Positions 23,601 to 37,000 of a DNA stretch of 64,000 nucleotides are shown here, one piece after another; position 1 is the stretch's first letter, and each line of letters starts with the position of its first letter. This DNA comes from Myotis daubentonii (taxonomy: Eukaryota; Chordata; Mammalia; Chiroptera; Vespertilionidae). The notes under the pieces were generated by a model. That model was not told the origin of the DNA and ran no database searches. It worked only from the letters and a program-made list of their open reading frames with translations. Position numbers and translations under genes: made by a program. The DNA is taken from the NCBI RefSeq assembly GCF_963259705.1, contig NC_081847.1, positions 69,895,754 to 69,959,753 on the forward strand. The letters run 5' to 3'.

Positions 23601-26600
23601 GTAACACCTTGTTTTGCTGGACTTTAACCTTGAGTGTCAAAACGCCTAGGTATCTTTGGGAATTTTCACAGGATTATCACCTCTTCAAATGTCTCTGCAA
23701 GGCACAGTTCTGCTGGCATTGCTCTCAGTTCAGTACTGTGCCTCCCTAATGATTCCAACTGTCAGTATGTAATTCTGACAATATTGGCCCAGCCAAGCAC
23801 AGTACTTTGTATCGGAAATCCCTCTTCTGGATCAGATTTCAGCTTGAATTCTCATCGTTTAACCCTTGGACCACTTCACTTGACTTCTTTGAATGTATTA
23901 CAGTTACCGTGCAGATTGCCTGGCATTTGTGCTAGGCATCAGGCCTTCAGAAACGACCATGATTCTAGTCGTGCCTCCGATGTTCTGTTTCCATCTGTAG
24001 CTCAACACCTTGATAATCCAGGTCTTGAAACATACCCCTACGCAGATGTGACTTCCAAGTGGACTCTAGTTCCTCATCCTTTCCATATGACCTGAAGAAA
24101 AGCAAATAGAATTAATTCATCTACATCTACATCACATGTTCTGCAGAGAGTTTTCCTCATATTTTTAAGGATTTTAGGCCTGATGCCTCTTCAGTGAAAG
24201 TCATCAAGGGCTCGATTCATCCAAAATAACCTAGCTGTAGACAAGTTTCTTATATGGTCTAAGGTGGTTTCTACCTATCCACAATGTTAATTCCTTTGAT
24301 AACTGCTTGCTCCTTGGATGTGAGACAGCCCTAGCTTAAGGTGGGCCTCACAATTAAAGATTCCAGGCTGCAATTAACCCTGTACTAACGCTTAAGAAGA
24401 ACCATCAGTTCTCAGCAAGTGCCATCTCTACCATCAGAAAAGTCATATTTGTGCTTGAGAAAATCATCAGAGTGCTTCCTAGGGAGAAACATGGGAACTT
24501 ACGAAACTTGAATCTGTGAGGTATATCTCACTGTGCGCCATATCCTACCTAATGGCAAAATTCTGCTCAAGTCCTTTGTCTTCTTTTCTGACAGCATGGA
24601 ACCATTGTCGTGGGGGGTCAGCATCACATAGCAGCCAGCCATTTAGATGATTATATTTGTGGACAGTGTCTGCGACAGAATAGAAGTATGAAGAGCTGGT
24701 GAAGGATTATTTTTTCAGGAGGGGAAAAAGGCTGGACCTCCCAAGGAAAATATTACAGTAAACAAAAAGACGTTGACAAAGAAAAGGACAAAGGCCTTCC
24801 TCCCTGACCTTCGGTACACCAAGGCCAAAGCAAAACATCCTGAGCTTGAGGTTTCAGCCTCTGGCTGAAGACAAGTTCAAAGTCCCTCACCGTCTTCAAG
24901 GTGATCAGCTATCAGTTCTTACTCTGTAGACTCTCAAATGAACAGTAGTCGACACTACCCCTATATTGCCCAAGAAGAAAAGCAATTCTACCAGAAGCAT
25001 ATCACTTGCCATCTGAGCCATGCATGGCTTTTCCCTTCACGCACTCCTCACCTCTCAAATGTTTCCAAATGATGGCCATATTTCTCTTGAGGCAAAGAGC
25101 ATTTGGCTACCAGTATTTTCCCCCTGCTGAATAGATAAGGAATATTTACCAGAATTTTAGTAGTGTTTATCACCTGCCTTCAGTTGTGGACTCAAGTGCT
25201 GAAATTTATTTAACCACTTTTTAGTTTCATTTTAGCTTCTAGTGACCTGGTATCTGAGGGTACACTGCATTTGGTCTCCATTTAAACACCTCTCATGCGG
25301 TGGGAAGATATTTTGAACCTTATTATGCTCCAGAAACTTGCTCCTAACCCACTGGCTATCTTTGGTCAAGCATCTTATTCAGCAGGCTTCCTCCTTGCGG
25401 CACTCTGAATCCTGTACACTGTACACCCTCCTGATAGCTGGTCTTACTTTGAGAAAGATGTTGGGGCCAGCACCTGGAGTCCTGGAAGCCCTTTTGTCCT
25501 GGGGAAGTTCTTTGTTTGGGTCCCAAAGTGACCCTAAAGGGGTTTTGGTTTTTGTCTTCAGAGGAATAGCAGTCTGCCATACTGCTCAACTTGTGAGAAA
25601 GGAAAAAAGCCTTGCCTTTTCATTTTAGAGATTTACTATCTTCTCTATCTCTACTTCCACTACACTTTGGTTCTTTTTCCCCCTTGTGAATGAATATCAT
25701 CTCTTCTACATTTTTACACAGAAAGCAATTGAGGGGGGATTTGTAGTTGTGTTGCACATGAACTTCAAATTCATTGAGGGGAGGGGGAGTGCTTGCCTGC
25801 TCAAACTGGTAGCGTGAACCCAAGCTTTGGGAATTTAGGACTATGGTCAACCTCCAGGGATGGACTCTGACAGGTAAGTAAGGTATTTCAATGGGTTTAA
25901 AAGAATGAGAACCAAATATGGCATTTATAATTATCCTAAGGCCGCGAATAATGTGCTGTTCCACCAGCCCAAAGCTTTATGTGTAGTCTGTGGTCTGTCA
26001 AGCTTATGATCTCTCTCAGTCCTGATTGCCAAGAACACTTGAAACCTGATTCCACCTCTAATGACTACTTGTAACTGCTCCCCAAGGCAGCTTTATCTAG
26101 CGATCATTAATCCAAAAATACTTTACAGTTGTCCCTTCTCATTAAATTCTGGGTGTTTGCCCACATTATATACTACATCAGATGTTATACATATTAGGAG
26201 GATTATATGACATAAGGAAAATTGAAGTAAGAATATTGGTTAGTCTCTACTTTATTCTAATAGGAAAAAGAAGTTTAGCTGTCCTCATTTAAATCCCCTG
26301 GTCTCCCACATGTTCCCACAAATTAGGGGTTCTTGTGAGCCTTAAAATATATGACAAGGATTTTTCATAGAAGCAAAGTTGTCATTTAAATTGTTTTTGC
26401 TATGCCCTGTAGATGAAGTGAAATTGGGGTTTTCTACCAAGCTGATGGCATCGTGATGAATGCTTAATATGTGTAATCATGGTAGATGACAAAAGTGTCA
26501 ACAAAACATGGCTCCTGCTCTTGAACGGCTTATAGTTTAGTTGAACAATTCATTAAACATTTCCTACACGTCGTCCTGTGTCCTAGGAATGCAAAGCCTT

Positions 26601-29600
26601 CTGTTAGTAGGGAGGCCCTGTGACAAACAATTACATAACCGTGTGATAAATGCAGTGACAGAAATATGTTCTAGAGCAAGATCCATTCACCGTGTTTGTG
26701 GATCATCTGCATTGCAGAAACAGTGACATTTATAGTGGAGAGTTTCTGATAGCCCTTGCCCTCATGGGCTTGCAGTCTAGGAGAGTGGACAGACAAGTAA
26801 AAAAGTACTGTGAGAAGATGTGGCCAGGATTTAGGGGAAGAAGATAAACTTTTAAACTAACAAAATGAGGGAATAAGATATTTATGCTGAGACCTAGAAA
26901 ATGAGTGTGCATTCCTGTCTGCTGCTCAAATAAAGGCATCAGGAAAAATGTTGACTAGTTATAGCTGAAAGGCCAGCATGGCAAGAGAGTGGTAAACTAG
27001 GGAGAGGATGAGATGAAGTTGCGGAAGACAGGAGCCAAGACCACTCAGGATCTTATTAGCACTAGAGATTTTGGATTAAATCCTAAATACTGTGGGAAAC
27101 CAGTACAGGATTTTACATATTTAAAAGATCACTAGAGTAATCTGGAGAAAGACTAGAAGAGACGAGAGTAGACATGGGGAAACTAGAAGGCCTTTGCTGT
27201 GGTTTTAGGGAGAGATGATTATGGGTTGACCTTCAGTGATGCCAATGGAAGTAAAGAAATGTGGACAGAATTTCAGAGAAAGGACGAATGAAATTTGGAA
27301 ATGTGATTGGAAGAGTAGATGACATCCAGTTTCCTGGTTTGAGTAACTGGTGTGGCATTTATTGAGTAGATAGGACTAGAGAAGCCTATTTGTTGGGGAA
27401 GATCGAGTTCAGGGCAGGTTTTATGGAGGAGGTAATACCTAATGTGGGCCAAACAAAAATACATTGTTGTAAAAAGGTAAATACCAGACCTAGCTGGTTT
27501 TCCTCAGTGGATAGAGCATTGGCCTGAGGACTGAAGGGTCTCGGGTCAAGGGCACATGCCCAGGTTGTGGGCTCGATCCCCAGTATGGGATGTGCAGGAG
27601 GCAGTCAATTAATGATTCTCTGTCATCGTTGATGTTTCTATCTCTCCCTCTCCCTTCCTCTCTGAAACCAATAAAAAAAAATTATGAAAAAAAAAAGTAA
27701 ATACCAGATCAAAATGAGTAATAGAAATAGCCAGTGCTCTAAGAGTTGAGCAGGAGATGATTAGCAATTTCTAGGGAGATTAATCTGAGATTTCTTCCAA
27801 GACATGGGTCATGAATTTTCCTGTGAGGATTGGGTGATACTTGGATTAGTGCAGGAAAAATATTCCAGGTTGAAAAGCCAAAAGAACAGAAATATTGTGA
27901 TAGATGTCATGTAAGTTAAGTCTTAAGAACAGCTTAAGTAAAACTGAGGAAGATGAATTGGGAAATAGAGGAAAGGTAGCAGTTGGAAGGGGCCAGGCTT
28001 GTTAGGGAGGGTGGCCAGAAGTGCGATAGTGAAGCTGCAATCGGTATTAGGTTGTAATTGGGTAGTTAATCTGGTCTTTATGTGTTGAGTGAATTGAAGT
28101 CTGGAAGGTTGGTTTTTGTTTTGTTTAGTTTTTGGAAATTTATTGGTGCCAGCATAAGGGTTTGGATTGAATTCATAAATCCAGTGAAGGGGGAAAACAA
28201 ACAGCATCGAAATGACTTCATGGAGATAGGAAAGGAAGAATCAGTCAACTTTCAAGACTTTAAACCTTGGTAACTGGGAAGATTATTTTTGTCAAAAGTG
28301 AAAATGTCAAGAATGGGACTGAGTGGGTTGAATAAGAAGTTTATTAGATATGTTGAGGTTAAGTTTCCAGTGGAGTAGACTGTCTCCTGAAGAATATTGA
28401 ATCAGAGCAGGCCAAACAAATCTGTGACTTCACACACTTTAAAAAACAAACCTTGGCAACAAAGGAACTAGATTCTTCATAAACCTCAAATTGAGAGAGA
28501 CCACTACTCATTAACTATGTTGAGAAGACAGTGTGTGCTTATACTTTACTGTGTGTATCATATTGTAATTTTTCTTTTTTCCCCATAATTTAATTATCCT
28601 GCTAGATATTTTAAGTGAAGTTTTCTGCACTTCCAGGACAACTCTTTTGATCATTATTACTTTGTATGAAATTGTGCATTTGCTCTTTTTTTCTTCATGA
28701 GTCTTGCTCCTTACTGTGTCTCCCCAACTTTGTCCCCCTTTTAAAGTCTCTTTCAAACAGGTCTGGTAGGAGAAAATAGGTTCTTGGAGAAAGACACTTT
28801 TACCTTGAAAACCTATTGAGATTGAGATGCTAGATTGGCATGCATAAGGAATGCCGAATTACTACTTACTCCCTGAAGCCTGATAAGTACTATGACCTCA
28901 GTCAAAACCTTTGTCTTTGGGTCATACATTCTTTGTCCTGATCTTTTGAGATTGTAGAACCTATTAGTCTTTATTTGCTGAACAGATGGTGACTGTTCTT
29001 AAAATTTTAGTCATGTGCTCACTGTTTTGCTACTATGTTTTTTGGGGGGGTGGTTGGAGGGGATACTTCCTCTAATAAAGAGCTGAAGGGTTAGCTGCCT
29101 TCGATTTCTTTGTCTTAGCATCTTCTTGCTACCTCCCACAGAGATCCATATGGCTTTGGAGACAGTCGAGATTCAAGACGTGATCGATCCCCAATTCGAG
29201 GAAGTCCAAGGAGAGAGCCCAGGGATGGAAGAAATGGTCGTGATACCCGGGATAGCAGAGACATGCGAGACCCCCGAGACTTGCGGGACCACAGAGATAG
29301 AGACGTTCGGGATCACAGAGACAGCAGAAGTATGCGTGATGCTCGGGACATGAGGGATCTTAGAGACTTCCGTGATCTAAGAGACTCTAGGGATTTTCGA
29401 GATCACCGAGATCCCATGTATGACAGATACAGAGATATGAGAGACTCCCGAGATCCCATGTACAGGTACAGGTACATGTACAGCTATTCTGCTTGGGGTG
29501 TTTTTTGGTAACAGTATTTTTTATGTGTGTTCTAAACTAATTGGAAGCTCTGAAGGGCATGATTTTATATTTCTGTTGTCTATCAAATGGTAGATATGCT

Positions 29601-31008
29601 GCTCAGTAAATATGTTAGCAAATGATTTTTGGTCTCTCCCCATGGCCTATGAAAGGCAACATCGTGCAAATGGAAAAAAGATGAAGTGCAAATTGTTTTG
29701 GCAGTGCAAAAGCACAGGGCAGATACACTTCGTGGGAAATGCACTTCATACCTACTAGGGTGGTTATAATTTATTTTTTAAAAACACACACAGAGCTCTA
29801 GCTGGTTTGGCTCAGTGGATAGAGTGTCAGCCTGCAGACTAAAGGGTCTCCCGGGTTCAATTCCAGTCAAGGGCACATGCCTAGGTTGCTTGCAGACTCA
29901 ATCCCATTAGGGGGCGTGCAGGAGTCAGTCAATCAATGATTCTCATCATTGATGTTTCTCTCTCTCCCTTTCCCTTCCTCTCTAAAATAAATAAAAATGT
30001 ATTAAAACACACACACACACAAATATAGCAATTGCTGGTAAGGTGTGGAGAAATTGGAACAATATTTTACATTGTTGGTAAGAATGTAAAGTAATGTGGC
30101 AACTATGGAAAACAGTTTGGAAGTTTCTCAGAAAGTTATAAATGTAGTAGAATTACTATGATCAATTCCACTCCTGACTATACCCAAAAGAACTGGAAAG
30201 AGGTAAACAGACACTTGTACATGCATGTGCACAGCAGCAGCATTCAGAGTAACTGAAAGATAGCTACAACCCAAAGTCCATCAGTAGATGGATAAAAAAT
30301 GTGATGTATTCATGCAATAGAATAGTATTCAGCCATAAAAAGGAAGATAATGCTGATACCTGCTGCAACATGGATGGACCTTGAAAACACGCTAAGTGGC
30401 CTTTTTCTCAGTGGTTAGAACAGCCGTGGGCAAACTACGGCCCCCAGCCCGTTTGAAATGAATAAAACTAAAAAAAAAAGGCCGTACCCTTTTATGTAAT
30501 GATGTTTACTTTGAATTTATATTAGTTCACACAAACACTCCATCCATGCTTTTGTTCCGGCCCTCCGGTCCAGTTTAAGAACCCATTGTGGCCCTCGAGT
30601 CAAAAAGTTTGCCCACCCCTGGGTTAGAGTATCAACCCGAGCACCTATGGGTCTCTGATTCAATTCCCAATCAAGGGCATGTACCTCGGTTGTGGGTTTG
30701 ATACCTAGCCCTAATCTGGGCCTTGTAGGAGACAACCAATTGATGTTCTCTCTCCCCCGCCTCCTATATCCCTCCCTCTCTCTCTGAAAATCAATGGAAA
30801 AAAATATCGTTGGGTGAGGATTTAAAAAAAAAATACATTATGCTAAGTGAAATAAGCCAAACAGACACAAAAGACAAATGTCATATAATTCCATTTATAT
30901 GAAGTGTCTAAAAAAGGCAAATTCATCGGCAGAAGTATCTTTTCATGCCCCATTCCCTTCTTTAATGGGTAGAGTTTCAGTTCAGAGTGTTGTTTAGAGT
31001 GATGAAAA

Positions 31009-31058
<50 letters not shown>

Positions 31059-34000
31059 CATACACATGGAACAGTTCCTCAAAACTAGTATCAGTAATTA
31101 TCACAGGCCCTTGCCAGTGTGGTGTAGATCAGTGGTTAGTATTGGCCTGCACACCCAAGGGTTGCAGGTTGCTTCCGGTCAAGATGGCACTACCCGGGTT
31201 GCAGGTCCAATCCCAGTTCTAATCAGGTCAGTGCCAGAGGCAATCCGTGTGTCTTTCTCACAGGTGTCTCTCCCTCAGCCGCTCCCCCTTCTTTTTTCTC
31301 CCCTCCCTCCCTGCCTTCCACTAAAAACCAATGGAAAAATATCCTAAGGTGACGATTAACAAAAAATAATAACAATAATTAACTACCAGCTATTTTGTGT
31401 TTGCTTTATGCCAGGGACTATGCTGAGAACTTTCTGTGAATCCAGTCCTTTTGCAAGGCAGGTTGACTCATTTGCAGCCACAGAGGTAATAAGCAGTGAG
31501 TCCCAGATGCAGGCAGACCTCGTTTATTGTATTTACAAATTGAAGGCAAGACCCTCTACCAGCAGAAAGGTTACAACTCACTTTATTGCCATACTTGCTT
31601 TATTGCAGTGGTCTTGAACCAAACCCACAATATTTTCCAGGTATGCCTGTACAAACCTCATTGTCTAATCCCAAAGTCCTTTGCCTTACTATGTTTATTT
31701 CCTCACAGGGGTCTTGAAGAATTCTTTGTATCTGATTTTTTTCAGGATAGGACAGTTTTAATTTTGTGATGATTTCTTTAACTTTACAGGAGAGAGAGCT
31801 CTTATGACCGATACCTGCGAATGGATGACTATGGCAGGAGAAAGGATGACTCTTACTTTGACCGTTACAGGGATAGCTTTGATGGAAGAGGCCCTCCAGG
31901 CCCAGAAAGTCAGTCTCGGGCAAAAGGTAAAGTAGCAGAAACAGTTTATTCCTATTACTGATGGAATACTTGACCAAAAAAAGAGGAAACTAATAGCCAA
32001 CTGAAAGGGGGCAAATGATGTGGCTAAGCAGTTCACAAAAGGAAAAAATACAAATAGCCTATTGATATGTAGAGAACATTTTTAAATGCAAATTAGTATT
32101 ATATGGTTTAGTCATCTAAGAAGAAATTTCATCAATAAGAAATAAACTTAAGATTGGAACTAAAGAGGTTGCTTGCTTTTTGCCCATTGTACAAATAACT
32201 ACAGTCTGCATTATCTGTGAAGCATGGGGTTTGTGGGCTTGTTTGTTTGTTTTATAATTTTTACCTAACAGCATCTCTTTAAAAAGACAAACATGCTTTT
32301 TTAAAAGTGTGGTTTTCTCAATACATCTTTTAAAGGTTTTTAAATTGCTTCATATCTAGTTGAGTAATAGCACTAGGTGATTCACCCTGTGGGTAAATAA
32401 ATTAATAAGAGCCTTTCTAGAGGACAGTATGGCGGTGTGTATCAGATGAAGCATTAGAATGACCATGCCCTTAAATCCAACTATTTCAATGAATTTTTAT
32501 ATTAAAAAATAATACTAATGGTTATTTTTTTCCACACACACCCCCCACACGTCCACACACTCCCCTTTCACTCACTCACTCACTCACACTCTCTCCCTCA
32601 CTCCTAATGATTATTTTTAGGAGATTGTCTAGAACAGTGGTCGGCAAACTGCGGCTCGTGAGCCACATGCGACTCTTTGGCCCCTTGAGTGTGGCTACGA
32701 AGTTTCAATCACACTATACGTGCACACCCGCACGTGGTATTTTGTGGAAGAGCCACACTCAAGGGGCCGCAGTTTGCCGACCACTGGTCTAGAAGATAGT
32801 GTGTGTGTGTGTTTGTGTTACGATCTTTGCCTGTGGATAGTTCAGGATTCAAAGTAAGGCTTGTGCCTTATTTTTATAGAAAAAAATAAGCACAATTCAT
32901 ATTTTAGTTTTCCCTGGTGGTATCTTGTAGAGCGTTTGAAACGGGAAGAACGGCGTAGAGAAGAGCTTTATCGTCAATATTTTGAAGAAATCCAGAGACG
33001 CTTTGATGCTGAGAGGCCTGTTGATTGTTCTGTGATTGTGGTCAACAAGCAGACTAAGTAAGAACCCTTTGGATATTTCTCCTGAGTATGGGGAAGGATC
33101 AGAATTGAAACTCAGGCTCCCTCTTGGCAGCTCTACCCACTGAACGTGGCCTGTGTATTCTGGCATTGCTATGCTGTCTTAGCCAGAGTTCTTTCAATTG
33201 TAAGAGACAGAAAACCCATTACAAACTGGCTTGGGCCTCAAAGGGAAATTTTTAGTTTGCTTGGCTTGGAAGTTCAGGTATGGCCACATCCAGGGTCAAA
33301 CCATGTTACCAATTTTGGGTCTCTGTGTTGCCTTCATTCTTAGATAGGCATTCTCCTTGAAAAGGCAGAATGGCACTGTCCCTAGACATGTATCTTCCTA
33401 GCTTAGCAAATGCAATGGAAAGAGAGGTTCTCCTTCCTAGTGCTTCCACCTAAAGTCCTGGAATTGTTTTCCATTAGACTAACCTGGCTCACTTTCCCAT
33501 TGCTGGACTAGTCACTTAGCCAACAGTGCTGGGATGCCCTCATTGGCCAGGGCTAGGTCATATGCCCATCCATCCCTAGAGCTTAAGGTGTCTTTGTCCT
33601 GTGGAGCCATGTGAACTGAGTTAGAGAGAGGTGCCTTCCCAAAGGAAAATCGAAGTGAAAATATATGCTGGTCATCCAAAGCAGTAGAGGCCCCCCTCCA
33701 AGGGACAACCCCAAATCCCCAGTACTTTGGGCGGCACGTCTCTGCATTTGTCAGCCAAGCATGAAGTCTTTTTTTGTGAAGCGCCATGGCCTTGCAGAAC
33801 TGTTAGGTGACCATGCTAGTCAATCCAGGGTTCACAGCACTGGTTTACTCCACGTCTGCTTTACGTTCTTTCCTTCAGGGGGCAGAGCGGAGAAGCAGAA
33901 GGGAGTATAGCGGCTTGCTGGCTTGGCAGTAGCTGTGTGTTCTTTCCCTTGGTGATTAGTAAATAACTTCATGTATTTCTAACAGTTTGGGGTTAAAGGG

Positions 34001-37000
34001 CCAATTTCAAGGCAGAACCTAGGGAAATAGGTGTTGAGACACTAAGCAGCAGAAGAGTTCACAGGCTCTGGGCTGCCTTGTTTAGAAGTAGATGCCACTT
34101 TAACTGTAGAAATGGGGTTTTTGTTTGTTTGCTGTCATTTTCTAAGCACCTATTCTGTACTACCCCCATGCTAGTCACTTTATGTATAATATTTTTACTC
34201 TTCACAGTAATCATGGTACATGTGTATTCATTCAGGTTTTTTGTGTGGATGGCAGATGCTAGGTCCTGGAGCTATAATGGTAAACACACACAGCAGCCCC
34301 CTCTTCTTACGGAGCTTACACCCTAGTTGAGCAGATGTATTGGCGATAGGACCTATGAGGAGAAATACATCAAGGATCTAATGTAGATTGGAGAGAAGGT
34401 CAAGGAGATGACATAGGAGCTGAGCCATATCATTCCTGTTTTATTAGTAAAGAAACAGATTTGTAAGAGGTAAAGGGATCTGCTCAGAGCTTCACAACTT
34501 TGCATGTCAATGTTAGGGCTGGGATCCAAACCCGTCTTTCTAGATGAAAGTCCATGCTTTTCCCATGATCATGCAGCCTCCCCAAAGACAGGTCTGTTTA
34601 GGCAGTGAGACGGTATAAGAGAGAACTGCTGTGCTAGAGAACTGCTGTACTAACTACTGTGCTGCCAGCAACTTCATATAGAACCATTCGGAGCCAGTGT
34701 AAAGAGAAGGAAATCTTCTAGATCCTTGGAGTCTGAAGAGGCACTGGGGAGACCCTGGGTTGAGCTCTCCAAAGGAGCACCCACAGCTGGCTGAAGGCAG
34801 CAGTGTGCGGATGGTGAGGTGGGCGGGCAGTGCTCATCTGGATTCTGTTTGTTTCTACAGAGATTATGCTGAATCTGTGGGGCGGAAGGTGCGAGACCTA
34901 GGCATGGTAGTGGACTTGATCTTCCTCAACACAGAGGTTTCGCTGTCACAAGCCCTGGAGGATGTTAGCAGGGGAGGGTCTCCTTTTGCTATTGTCATCA
35001 CCCAGCAACACCAGATTCACCGCTCCTGTACGGTCAACATCATGTTTGGAACCCCACAAGGTACGGAGGCCCAAGTGAATTCCAGAGGTAGTCACTCGGT
35101 CCATTCATTCTTTCATGCCAAAATCAGAACAACCAGAGTTGGGGCAAATGACTCATTTTCAGCTCAAATATGGTAGGGTCCTTTGATGAGTGCACTGGTG
35201 GAGATTTACATGGTCATTTATTCATCTGATATTCTTGCAGTGGATACAGTTCTATATAAGACGTTATGTTTTTCCCTTAGGTATGTACAGGGGTGTGCTG
35301 GCAAATGTTCACCAACCAGTTCCGGGTGAGGAAATGAGAGCAGTGTGGTCTGTAGCATTTGCTGATTTTTGTGGTGCAAATGCTTTGTGTCCTAGTTCAG
35401 ACCACCCATGTGAAGTCACTTGAGGGAGAGTTGGGAAGAGATGCGCAGTCAGCTCTCGCCAGTGGGAAGAGCTGGTGCATGCTACATGAGTGTGATAGAA
35501 TCCTTGCCTTCACCAAACTTTCTAATGGGAGACAGTGCAACAGGCAGTTGGGATGCTATTTGTAAGTGTGCTAAGCAGAGGGACTGTGAGAACGGAGAGG
35601 GCCTTGACCTCCTAGAGGTCCAGGGGAGGTTCTTTGAAGTCCTTCCCTGAAGTGACTTTTAGTACTTTGCACCCAGAATATTGAGACTCAGGCAATTGAT
35701 GCCCTGCTCATTGTTCTTTCAACACAGACTTTTCCCTCTTCCCACCACACACGAGATCTCTGTTTGTCTGACTGGTTACCTCATAACCATAAAATGCATA
35801 AGGCTCTCCTGTGTGTCATTTGTCTCTGAGGAATAGTCCTCAAGATATGTGAGTTCATTTATATAAAGTTTTGAGAAGTCTTCTCACCACCCTGTAAATC
35901 GTGTTGCCCAAGGAGAGGAGGTTACTTAGGGTCACAACTTGATCTGAATCCATTACCTTTGAACTTATGAATTCAAAAACAGCAGGCCAGCTCTATCCCG
36001 AGAAGCACAGTGGAGAGCAGGCTTTACAGATGGGCTTTTTGACCCCCTGCAGCCGGCCCTCCATGGTTATTCCCCACGAAGTCTTTTTGAATCTGTGAGA
36101 GGCCATCATGTTTCTTTGATTTTTTACTACCAGTCTGTGATCTTGGAATTCTGAAAAGAAGCAGCTCTGTACAAAGAGGTGTATTCCCCACCAAAGAAAT
36201 CCATTCACCTGTCTTCCCAGCTTCATCTCCTTCCCCTCCCTTCCCCATCCCAAGGCTTTTTGTTACTGGTTTTCTTGCTGGTTTGAGGTTAGGAAAGGCT
36301 TGGTAGACAGAGGTCAGGAGGTGGGCACTGAAATCTCTCATGGGAGAAAATAACCCATGTCGTTCCCTCCTGCAGAGCACCGCAACATGCCCCAGGCAGA
36401 CGCCATGGTGCTGGTGGCCAGAAATTATGAGCGCTACAAGAATGAGTGCCGGGAAAAGGAACGCGAGGAGATTGCCAGACAGGCAGCCAAGATGGCCAAT
36501 GAAGCCATTCTACAGGAAAGAGAGCGAGGAGGCCCCGATGAAGGAGTACGCGGGGGCCATCCTCCAGCCATCCAAAGCCTCATCAACCTGCTGGCAGACA
36601 ACAGGTACCTCACTGCCGAAGAGACTGACAAGATCATCAACTACCTGCGAGAGAGGAAGGAGCGGCTGATGAGGAGCAGCACCGACTCTCTGCCTGGTGA
36701 GCTACGTGGCAGGGCCGAGGTGAAGTTCTGACTCTGCATTTCTCTAATTCCCAGGCTCTGTTGGGAGGGTGGGAGGCCCATGGCTTTTTGGGGTGGGTAA
36801 GGGAATGAGCCCACCCCTGTATTTCCTCATGGGCCTTTATACTGATAAAATGATAACTTAATGTTTGGGCACAGACTTCTGATCCCTGTAGTTAATCTGG
36901 TAATGGGTAGACTAGTATTACTGACTCCCTGGTAACCAAGGTGGATGCCCTTTTTTCTTTAATTAATTCTCTGGGGGAACTAGGCTGTCTTCTGGAGACA

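Noticed and set aside
31010..31347. Frames beginning with Cys-Val repeats
   Set aside because: Translation of the (TG)n microsatellite running into an old SINE.
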